DNA from: Chloroflexota bacterium
GTDB lineage: Bacteria > Chloroflexota > Anaerolineae > B4-G1 > SLSP01
Direction of reading: 5' to 3'
Length of the DNA stretch: 64,000 nt
NCBI GenBank assembly: GCA_029555965.1
Contig: JAKQHY010000206.1
Span: 1 to 64,000 of the forward strand
The first letter of the stretch is position 1; every line of letters starts with the position of its first letter. The position numbers were made by a program, and so were the translations under genes. The notes beneath the pieces were generated by a model. That model ran no database searches and was not told the DNA's origin. It saw nothing but the letters and a program-made list of their open reading frames with translations. Below, in pieces: positions 56,609 to 64,000 of this stretch.

Positions 56609-57607
56609 ATGATACCCAATCAATGGTACGTGGTCATGGATTCTGATCAGGTGAAAGATGAACCGGTGGGCGTCACCCGGATGGGCGAAAAGCTGGTTTT
56701 CTGGCGGGACAACGCCGGCAAAGTCAGTTGCCTGTACGACCGGTGCGTCCATCGCGGCGTCGCGCTCAGCAAGGGGAAGAAAGTGGAGGGCTACCTGCAA
56801 TGCCCGTTTCACGGCTTTCTCTACAACCCATCGGGCGCGGTAGTGCGGATTCCGGCCAACGGGAAGAACGCGCCGGTGCCCGAACGCTTCAAAGTCCGCA
56901 GCTACCCCACCTACGAAGCGCACGGCTTCATCTGGATCTGGTGGGGCGAGACCCCGCCGGAGAATTTAGCGCCACCGCGTTTCTTCGACGACCTGGACGA
57001 CGGCTTCACCTACGGGCGAGCGTATGATCCCTGGGACGCCCACTACTCCCGCGTGATCGAAAACCAACTTGACGTCGTCCACCTGCCGTTCGTCCACTAC
57101 AACAGCATCGGTCGCGGCAACAAGACGCTGGTGGACGGCCCCATCGTCCAGTGGGCGGACGAAGAGGAGCATTTCTGCTTCTACGTCTACAACCGGGTGG
57201 ACGACGGCACGCCGCCGCGCCGCCCGGAGGACATGCCGCCGCCCGATCCGGGGCGCGTTCACCTGTGCTTCATCTACCCCAACCTGTGGCAGAACCACAT
57301 CAGCGACAAGGTGCGGGTGATGGCGGCCTTCGTGCCGGTGGACGCCGAACACACCCTGCTCTACCTGCGCTTCTACCAGCGGTTCCTCAAAGTGCCGATC
57401 CTGCGTGAGTTGGTCAACACGCTGGCGATGCCGTTCAACGTCTACGTAGCCCACCAGGATCGCCGCGTCGTCGTGACGCAGCAGCCCAAGCCCTCGGCCC
57501 TGCGGATGGACGAGAAGCTGATCCAGGGCGACCGCCCCATCCTCGAATACCGGCGCGGACGGCAGAAATTGCTGGACGCCGCCCGCCCCGAAGAAAAGCA
57601 GGATTAG
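56609..57607 (+). CDS. Rieske [2Fe-2S] non-heme iron oxygenase
   Basis: CLYDRCVHRGVALSKGKKVEGYLQCPFHGFLY; ENQLDVVHLPFVHYNSIG; ATG 56609 after ggagg. Confidence 0.9.
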   Translation: MIPNQWYVVMDSDQVKDEPVGVTRMGEKLVFWRDNAGKVSCLYDRCVHRGVALSKGKKVEGYLQCPFHGFLYNPSGAVVRIPANGKNAPVPERFKVRSYPTYEAHGFIWIWWGETPPENLAPPRFFDDLDDGFTYGRAYDPWDAHYSRVIENQLDVVHLPFVHYNSIGRGNKTLVDGPIVQWADEEEHFCFYVYNRVDDGTPPRRPEDMPPPDPGRVHLCFIYPNLWQNHISDKVRVMAAFVPVDAEHTLLYLRFYQRFLKVPILRELVNTLAMPFNVYVAHQDRRVVVTQQPKPSALRMDEKLIQGDRPILEYRRGRQKLLDAARPEEKQD

Positions 57608-57619
57608 TAAACCGTGAAC

Positions 57620-57662
57620 CGTGAAACGTGAGGCTCTCATTGTAAAAGCCTCACGTTTCACG
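57620..57662. terminator. Palindromic element / probable bidirectional terminator
   Basis: cgtgaaacgtgaggct / agcctcacgtttcacg, perfect 16-bp arms between convergent genes. Confidence 0.6.
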
Positions 57663-57693
57663 TTTTACGTTTCATACCGATAGAGAACCAGCC

Positions 57694-58128
57694 TTATTCT
57701 ATCGGCTCCTCATCATGACTCGCGTGCATTTCCATCATCGCCTCCCACGTCGCCGTTTCCCAACGGCTTTTTTGCTCGCGGAGTTTTTCCAATAACAACC
57801 TCTGCGTATTTTGGGTGTCTTCAAACCTTACCCCCTGGACGTACTTGATCAGTTCGTCCATCTGACGCAGGCAGTGCTTTTGTGCTCCCCGTTGAATCTG
57901 CGTGATGCGAGCAGCGCTGCTGCCGCGTTGTTGTTCCCTGGCGATGCGGGACTGAAACGGCGCGCTCCATGCCGCCGGAACTTTTTCCTCTTCAGTGACC
58001 TCGCGCAGCGCATCCAATCGTTCCTCTAAGAATTTTTGCACGTACTGTGTAGCCCAACGGTTCGCCCAGTACATCAACCATGTTAACGCCGCCACGATAG
58101 CTACAAAAATCAAAACCATCCATCCCAT
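57694..58128 (-). CDS. Hypothetical membrane-anchored protein
   Basis: N-terminal TM MGWMVLIFVAIVAALTWLMYWANRW then charged region. Confidence 0.7.
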   Translation of the reverse strand: MGWMVLIFVAIVAALTWLMYWANRWATQYVQKFLEERLDALREVTEEEKVPAAWSAPFQSRIAREQQRGSSAARITQIQRGAQKHCLRQMDELIKYVQGVRFEDTQNTQRLLLEKLREQKSRWETATWEAMMEMHASHDEEPIE

Positions 58129-58220
58129 AGGTTTTCTCCCTCAAAATGATTATGTAATGCATCCCAAGATGCGTTAAACAACCGCCCATCCGCCATTTGA
58201 ATACATAGTTAGAAAACGGT

Positions 58221-58238
58221 ATAGTACCAAGGTACTAT
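58221..58238. promoter_or_regulatory. Perfect palindromic operator-like site
   Basis: atagtacc-aa-ggtactat upstream of the subtilase and of the divergent gene. Confidence 0.5.
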
Positions 58239-58315
58239 TTACCAAATTCTATCCTTATGTTATTATTTGGTTAGAAAGTATATAATTTTTATAACCTTTA
58301 GCAGGAGTAGACACA

Positions 58316-59674
58316 ATGGGCGGGAGCAAATGGGCGGGAATGGCCTTCACAGGCGCAGTTGTAGTTTTGTTAGCCCTCCTCTTTTCGTCCCCCGCCGTCG
58401 CGTCACCTTTGCACACTTCCCCTGAGAGCAATTTCGAAACCTTCTTGACCTTTATACCACTAGTAGCCAAAAATCACACCCCCACAGAGACCCTGCACCC
58501 CAACGATCCCTATTACCCCAATCAATGGGCCATACAAAAAGCCAACATGCTCGCAGCCTGGAATCACTCACACGGCGATCAAATTCTCATTGCCACCTTA
58601 GATACCGGCGTGGATTTTGAGCACGCTGATTTGGTATCAAAGCTGCGCGGTGACATTGACTGGGATTTCGTCAACGACGACGATAACGCGCAAGACGATT
58701 ATGGACACGGCACCCACGTCGCCGGGATTGCAGCGGCGACTACAAACAACGGGCAAGGTGTAGTGGGGGTCGGTTGGGGCGCCGATATCCTCCCCCTAAA
58801 GGTCCTCAACAACAAAGGCAACGGTTCCATAACCAACATCATCATGGCACTCTACTACGCAACCGATCATGGAGCGCGCATCATCAACATGAGTTTGAGC
58901 ACCGGTCCAGAATACAACCTGCAATGCTCGCAAGTGCCGGCCTTGGAGGAAGCGTTAGAATACGCCTACCAACACGGCGTCTTGACAGTGGTATCGGCCG
59001 GCAACCACAGCACGGATGCAAGTAAAGTCATCCCGGCCAATTGTCCCTACGTCATAACGGTCGCGGCCACCGACGCACAAGACGCCATCGCAGCTTTCAG
59101 CAACTATGGAAGCGTCATAGACATCGCCGCTCCCGGCAAATCTATTTACAGCACCGACCTCGGCAATCACTACAGTGTTAAAAGTGGCACCTCGATGGCC
59201 GCGCCCTTCGTCTCCGGCGTTGCTTCCCTGGTGTGGGCAGCGCAGCCGACCTACACTGTCACCCAAGTCGCGGCAGCGCTGATACACCAAACAATAGACC
59301 TGGGCAACCAGGGTTGGGACCCGATTTTTGGTTACGGGCGGGTGGACGCGGCGCAGGCCGTGTGGCTAGGCACACTCCCGGGCCAATCAGGCGGCGAGGA
59401 AGCGCTACTGCCCCGGCCCACGTTGACCCAAATGAGTCTTTCACAACCCGACCCACACAGTTACGTCCCCCAGCATTTGCTGGTTCGCTTCACTACAGAA
59501 CAGGTCGCCACAACTTTCATGGCCCGTCACCAGATCGCTGAGGCAAGGCCACTAGGAAATGGCCTTCATCTTCTATCTGTCGCTGAAGGCGCCGAATGGG
59601 AAACCGCTCAACAACTGCTGGCAAGCGGAGCAGTGACGTATGCGCAACCGGATTTCGTGGTATCAGTTCACTGA
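58316..59674 (+). CDS. Secreted S8 (subtilisin-family) protease with C-terminal propeptide-like domain
   Basis: TLDTGVDFEHADL, GHGTHVAGIAAA, SGTSMAAPFVSGVASL; C-terminal HLLVRFTTEQVATTFMARHQIAEARPLGNGLHLLSVAEGAEWETAQQLLASGAVTYAQPDFVVS. Confidence 0.93.
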   Translation: MGGSKWAGMAFTGAVVVLLALLFSSPAVASPLHTSPESNFETFLTFIPLVAKNHTPTETLHPNDPYYPNQWAIQKANMLAAWNHSHGDQILIATLDTGVDFEHADLVSKLRGDIDWDFVNDDDNAQDDYGHGTHVAGIAAATTNNGQGVVGVGWGADILPLKVLNNKGNGSITNIIMALYYATDHGARIINMSLSTGPEYNLQCSQVPALEEALEYAYQHGVLTVVSAGNHSTDASKVIPANCPYVITVAATDAQDAIAAFSNYGSVIDIAAPGKSIYSTDLGNHYSVKSGTSMAAPFVSGVASLVWAAQPTYTVTQVAAALIHQTIDLGNQGWDPIFGYGRVDAAQAVWLGTLPGQSGGEEALLPRPTLTQMSLSQPDPHSYVPQHLLVRFTTEQVATTFMARHQIAEARPLGNGLHLLSVAEGAEWETAQQLLASGAVTYAQPDFVVSVH

Positions 59675-59689
59675 GTAAGCTATAACATT

Positions 59690-59722
59690 AAGCGGGGAGT
59701 GAAGTTCACTCCCCGCTTTATA
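59690..59722 (+). terminator. Rho-independent terminator after subtilase
   Basis: aagcggggagtga - agt - tcactccccgctt, then tata. Confidence 0.85.
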
Positions 59723-59740
59723 TTGCCTGACTTCAAAAGG

Positions 59741-60000
59741 GGTAGCCCCAAGAAGATTAAGTTTTTCTTACAGTTTTGACAACTTACTTACTTCTACTTG
59801 TTTTTGTAGAAGACCCCTTGTTTGGTTTGCAATAGATTGAGTATCTCTTTCAATGTATTGTTTGTCAGTTTCCCGGTATTGCTACCTTTTCACTAACTTA
59901 CGGTTTCCTTCTAACTTGGTGTTAGATTTCTACCGCTTACCAACTTGGGTTATTTTTCTGTTGTCTCTCTTGTAAGGTCTCTTTCTGTCTTGGGGCTACC
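59741..60000. other. 260-bp AT-rich noncoding element bounded by 13-bp inverted repeats
   Basis: ggtagccccaaga (59741-59753) and tcttggggctacc (59988-60000); no ORF in this interval in the track; strong pyrimidine bias on +. Confidence 0.6.
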
Positions 60001-60073
60001 TTTACTATAAGGCATTTTTAGGCTTTTGTCAACTCATTTATGACAAACTTCTTTAAAAAGCCGTCACTTGTCA

Positions 60074-60607
60074 CTAATTAAAAATTTGATCTTCGCACAG
60101 GGCGGCAATAAACAGGAAAGAAGAAAGCCGGTTGACGTAGGCCAGATTGACGCCGCCGATGTCGGCTTCGGCGGCCATCAGCGTGACCAGATGACGCTCG
60201 GCGCGGCGGACAACGGCGCGCGCCAGATGGCAGGCGGCGCCGGCAGGAGAGTCGCCGGGCAGTACAAATTCGTGCAAGGGTGGCAAATCTTGCGCCAACA
60301 CGGAGATGAGGCTTTCTAACCATTGTAGGTCGCCCTCCTCCAGGCCAGGGTAGCGGGTGCGGATACAGGAAGTCGCCGAGAGATGCGTCATCAACCGGGA
60401 AAGATGACGTTGGATGGTCGGCAAAGCCTGGCGCAAGTCTTCTGACCGAACGGCCGCGCGGGCCATCCCGATGGCGCAGGTGGCCTCGTCCACCGCACCG
60501 AGGACTTCCATCAACAGGCCGTCTTTGGGCATCCGGGCGGACTCACCCAATCGGACGGTGTTGCCAGTATCGCCTTTGCCGGTATAGAAAGAGGATTTGG
60601 GTCTCAC
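60074..60607 (-). CDS. PduO-type cob(I)alamin adenosyltransferase
   Basis: FYTGKGDTGNTVRLG..., AVDEATCAIGMARA, HLARAVVRRAERHLV, AYVNRLSSFLFIAA. Confidence 0.85.
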   Translation of the reverse strand: MRPKSSFYTGKGDTGNTVRLGESARMPKDGLLMEVLGAVDEATCAIGMARAAVRSEDLRQALPTIQRHLSRLMTHLSATSCIRTRYPGLEEGDLQWLESLISVLAQDLPPLHEFVLPGDSPAGAACHLARAVVRRAERHLVTLMAAEADIGGVNLAYVNRLSSFLFIAALCEDQIFN

Positions 60608-60610
60608 GGC

Positions 60611-61597
60611 CTACTGCCCGATCAATTTGACGTAGTTTGCCCGCTCGTAGGCCGCCGGGCTAGGGCTGTTCCGCAAGCTCAGCAATCCCCTGATCTGCCC
60701 CAGGTCAGTGTACCCGTGCTCATCCAGCCACATGGCCGTGCCGGCTATCAGCTCGCCGATCTTCTCGATCCCCCCGTTCAGCAACACGGAACACACCTGC
60801 ACCACATCCGCCCCGACCATCACCGCCTTGATGACGTCTGCCGGTGTATGTACGCCAGTGCTGAGCGCCAGGGAGGCGGCGATTTGCCCATGGAGGATGG
60901 CGACCCAACGCAGCGGGAGACGAATTTCGGCGGAGGTGCTCAGGGTGATGCTGCGCCGCGTGGTCATGCCCTCGATGTCGAGGTCGGGTTCATAGAAGCG
61001 GTTGAAAAGCACCAGCCCGTTCGCGCCTGCACAGTCCAACATTTGGGCCATGTGTGGGATAGCGGTGATAAACGGATGCAATTTGACCGCAATGGGGAGC
61101 GAGACTTGCCTGCGTATATCGTGAAGCACAGAAAAGTACATGGACTCAATTTGCGCACCGGTCAATCGGTGGGAAGTGGGCAAGTAGTAGAGATTTAATT
61201 CGAGCGCGTCGGCCCCGGCTTCCTGCAACTGTCTGGCATACCGGACCCAACTACCTTCGCTGTGGCCGTTCAGACTGGCGATGATGGGGATGTCTATAGC
61301 GGCTTTGGCTTTGTAGATCAAATCTAGGTATTGCGTTTCGTTGCAGCGGTACGCGCCCAGCTCAGGGAAAAAGTCAATGGACTCGGCGTAACGGTATCGG
61401 GTGTCTTCGATGATGTCATCCAACAAAGGGGCGCCCTCTGCCATTTGTTCCTCGAACAGCGAAAACAGGACGATGGCCCCTGCCCCGGCGTCGGCCATCT
61501 TTTGGATGTCATCGAGTTTACAGGAAAGGGGCGAAGCGGAAGGCACGATAGGGTTTTTAAGGGTAAGCCCCATATACGTCGTCGCTAAATCACTCAT
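60611..61597 (-). CDS. Dihydroorotate dehydrogenase-like protein
   Basis: MSDLATTYMGLTLKNPIVPSASPLS; LYYLPTSHRLTGAQIE; VMVGADVVQVCSVLLNGG. Confidence 0.9.
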   Translation of the reverse strand: MSDLATTYMGLTLKNPIVPSASPLSCKLDDIQKMADAGAGAIVLFSLFEEQMAEGAPLLDDIIEDTRYRYAESIDFFPELGAYRCNETQYLDLIYKAKAAIDIPIIASLNGHSEGSWVRYARQLQEAGADALELNLYYLPTSHRLTGAQIESMYFSVLHDIRRQVSLPIAVKLHPFITAIPHMAQMLDCAGANGLVLFNRFYEPDLDIEGMTTRRSITLSTSAEIRLPLRWVAILHGQIAASLALSTGVHTPADVIKAVMVGADVVQVCSVLLNGGIEKIGELIAGTAMWLDEHGYTDLGQIRGLLSLRNSPSPAAYERANYVKLIGQ

Positions 61598-61616
61598 CGC
61601 GGCTCCTTTTCTCATC

Positions 61617-61736
61617 AGGACTTACGCGAAGCAGTGCAAATTTACCGCAGAGTACGCAGAGATCGCAGAGGTTTTTATAGCGTCTCAGCGCCCTCAGCGT
61701 GCTCTGCGGTGCAAGAACCGTCCTTGCGTAAGTCCT
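61617..61736. mobile_element. MITE-like element with aggacttacgc terminal inverted repeats
   Basis: aggacttacgc (61617-61627) and gcgtaagtcct (61726-61736) flank ttaccgcagagtacgcagagatcgcagagg; about 120 bp, noncoding. Confidence 0.6.
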
Positions 61737-61831
61737 ACTCATAAATGATTCAATCTGTGCGGACTTAATTTTTATGATAAAGTAACTTGCAGAAAATAGC
61801 AAGTGTTGACAGCCGGTTACTTTGCCTCATA

Positions 61832-64000
61832 ATGACGCCTATGAAACTACGATACTTTGCCATAGTGCTCATAGGATTGCTGCTGACCGGCTGTGACGCC
61901 GAAGCTTTGCCGGTGGAGTTACCCTTCCTCCCTTCGCCCACGCCCACCCCCACCGCCACGCCCACCCCCACCGCCACGCCCTCCCCAACGCCCACCCCTT
62001 CTCCTACCCCCACCCCCACGCCGACGCCCCTGCCCCACGAGGTGCTGGAAGCGGCGCAGCAGGCTTACTTCAACGGAGATTGGGGCGCCGCTGAAACGCA
62101 CTACGCCCAATTGCTGGCGCTGCCGGCCCTCACCCAAGATGAAATGGAACAGGCGCGGTTGGGATTGGGGCAAACCCTTCTGGCGGACGACAAGCCGGCC
62201 GACGCCATCCCGCTCCTGCAAGAATTCATCACGCAGGGCGGGCAGAGCGCGCGCGTAAGCGAAGCGCAGCTCTACCTGGCCGATGCGCTGGTGGCCTCCG
62301 GCGATGCGGCTGGCGCCGTGGCGCACTATCGCGCCGTGGCGGAAGCGTACCCGCTGCTCGCGCTCTACGCCCGGCAGTGGGAGGGTGACGCCGCTTACGC
62401 CGCCGGGGACTATCCCACGGCGTTGACGGCTTACGCCGCCGCCCTGGAGCAGGCCGGAACGGCCAGCGCGCAAGTCTATCTGTGGGAGAAGATCGCCCTC
62501 ACGCACGCCGCTTCCGGCGCCTACGCCGACTCCCTGGCCGCCTACGACGCCATTCTCGCCATCGCGCGCATCGCCGCGTATCGGGCGCGAATTATGTATC
62601 AGGCCGCGCAGACCGCGTTGGCCTTCGGCGACACGGAGACGGCCTACGCGCGGATGCAGGAACTCGTGGGCGCGTACCCCGCCGAATCTTACGCCTATCA
62701 AGCCCTGATCAAGCTGGTGGAGGCCGGGATTCCCGTGGATGAGCGGCTGCGCGGGCTGGTGGATTACTACGCCGAGGCGTATGGCCCGGCGGTCGAAGCA
62801 TTCTATCGCATCATCAACGCCGACCCGGCGCACGGCGGCGAGCCGCACTACTACATCGGCCTCTCGTATCTGGGGGCCGGCAGTGCGGACCTGGCCCTGC
62901 GCGAGTTCCAGACCTTGCTCGACACGCACCCCGAAAGCGACTATTGGGGCAGCGCGTGGATCGGCAAGGGGCGGGCGCTGGCGGATTCAGGGCGGACGGA
63001 AGAAGCCATCGCCGCGTACCGCGCCCTCGTTGACGAGTTGCCCGACCACGCCCGCGCCGCCGAAGCCCTGTGGAGCGCGGCGGAGTTGCAGCAGAGCGCC
63101 GGGCAATTCGCCGAGGCCGCCGATGCCTTCCTCGATCTGGCCGACCGCTATCCCAACGCCGAAGACGCGCCGGAAGCGCGCTTCCGCGCCGGGCTGCTGC
63201 GCTATCGCGCCGCCGACCTGCCGGGCGCACAGGCGGCCTGGCGCGGGCTGACAGGCTGGTATCCCTACGCGGAGCGGGCGCAGGCAACGTATTTTTGGTT
63301 AGGGAAGACGTATCTGCAATCTGGCAACACCGTCAGCGCGACGGCGGCGTTGAGTCAGGCTATCGCCTTCGACGCCTGGAGCTACTACGGGCTGCGGGCG
63401 GGCGACATGCTGGCCGGACGCCCGCCGTTTGCTGTCACCGACACCGCGTACCGGCCCTGCAATTTGCCGGAGGAGCAACGCGCCGCCGAGGTGTGGTTGG
63501 CGGCCCAGCTTGGGTTGGAGAGCGCGGAGGGCCTGGGAACGCTGCCGGCCGATCTGCTGGCGAACCCCACGTTGCAGCGCGGGACGCTGTTGCTGCGCCT
63601 GGGTCACTTCGACGAGGGGCGCGCGGAGTTGGAGGCGTTGCGCGACGCCACGGTCAGCGACATGTTGACGCAGTACCGGCTGGCGCTCTACTTCCGCGAC
63701 ATCGGGCTGTACCGCTCGTCCATCGTCGCCGCCGCGAGCGTCTGGCGGCTCTCCGGCGCGGGCACGATCCGCGACCTGCCGCGCTTCATAGGCTGCCTCG
63801 CCTATCCCACGTATTACGGCGATCTGGTAGATCAGGAATCGGCGCGGTTGGGACTGGACCCGCTCTTCACGTATGCGCTACTGCGACAGGAAAGCCTGTT
63901 CGAGGGGTATGCCACCTCCTATGCGGCGGCGCACGGGCTGATGCAGGTGATCCCGCCGACCGGCGCGCAAATCGCCGCCGAGTTGGACTGGCCGCCGGAC
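61832..64000 (+). CDS. Lipoprotein soluble lytic transglycosylase (SLT70-like), 3' truncated by window
   Basis: Open frame absent from the ORF track because it has no stop in the window: [25 protein letters not shown] lipobox, (TP)n linker, TPR-like helices, [34 protein letters not shown] motif. Confidence 0.88.
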   Translation, partial: MTPMKLRYFAIVLIGLLLTGCDAEALPVELPFLPSPTPTPTATPTPTATPSPTPTPSPTPTPTPTPLPHEVLEAAQQAYFNGDWGAAETHYAQLLALPALTQDEMEQARLGLGQTLLADDKPADAIPLLQEFITQGGQSARVSEAQLYLADALVASGDAAGAVAHYRAVAEAYPLLALYARQWEGDAAYAAGDYPTALTAYAAALEQAGTASAQVYLWEKIALTHAASGAYADSLAAYDAILAIARIAAYRARIMYQAAQTALAFGDTETAYARMQELVGAYPAESYAYQALIKLVEAGIPVDERLRGLVDYYAEAYGPAVEAFYRIINADPAHGGEPHYYIGLSYLGAGSADLALREFQTLLDTHPESDYWGSAWIGKGRALADSGRTEEAIAAYRALVDELPDHARAAEALWSAAELQQSAGQFAEAADAFLDLADRYPNAEDAPEARFRAGLLRYRAADLPGAQAAWRGLTGWYPYAERAQATYFWLGKTYLQSGNTVSATAALSQAIAFDAWSYYGLRAGDMLAGRPPFAVTDTAYRPCNLPEEQRAAEVWLAAQLGLESAEGLGTLPADLLANPTLQRGTLLLRLGHFDEGRAELEALRDATVSDMLTQYRLALYFRDIGLYRSSIVAAASVWRLSGAGTIRDLPRFIGCLAYPTYYGDLVDQESARLGLDPLFTYALLRQESLFEGYATSYAAAHGLMQVIPPTGAQIAAELDWPPD

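Noticed and set aside
59674-60074. tRNA or rRNA gene in the AT-rich gap
   Set aside because: No cloverleaf-compatible TTCGANNC or CCA-type arrangement recognised by eye; would need tRNAscan/Infernal to be certain.
61919-62929. 336-aa minus-strand ORF with poly-Gly/Arg tail
   Set aside because: Antisense of the (TP)n linker and transglycosylase gene.

Overview
The window looks like an ordinary bacterial chromosome: GC-rich, about 56 protein-coding genes, short intergenic gaps. Gene content suggests the Chloroflexota, which is inference only because no rRNA marker is present. I recognise MutS, ComEC, MobA, FdhD, HypA, PlsY, HerA-like, PduO-type cobalamin adenosyltransferase, DHODH-like, Rieske, fatty-acid desaturase, a subtilase, amino-acid ABC transport, a glycosyltransferase cluster and several multidomain two-component proteins. 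No tRNA, rRNA, CRISPR array, prophage or transposase was seen. The strongest candidate for an undescribed system is a tightly packed seven-gene minus-strand operon (about 1.72-10.45 kb) with a recognisable promoter and terminator. It encodes a glutamate-mutase-MutL-type actin-fold protein, a KOW-like protein, two polytopic membrane proteins, a GNGGL-type membrane-anchored protein, and a 1209-aa double-zinc-ribbon membrane protein carrying about 26 copies of a short LPDWLxxL motif. Other notable items: a subtilase whose propeptide-like domain is at the C-terminus, a 260-bp AT-rich element bounded by 13-bp inverted repeats, a URO-D-family gene remnant, adjacent Phd/VapC and MNT/HEPN modules, a kinase-less 7TM-GAF paralogue beside a hybrid kinase, degenerate GGDEF and ComEC metallo-beta-lactamase active sites, leaderless-type promoters and a set of palindromic intergenic repeats. 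All functional calls come from reading motifs in the translations; no database search was run.
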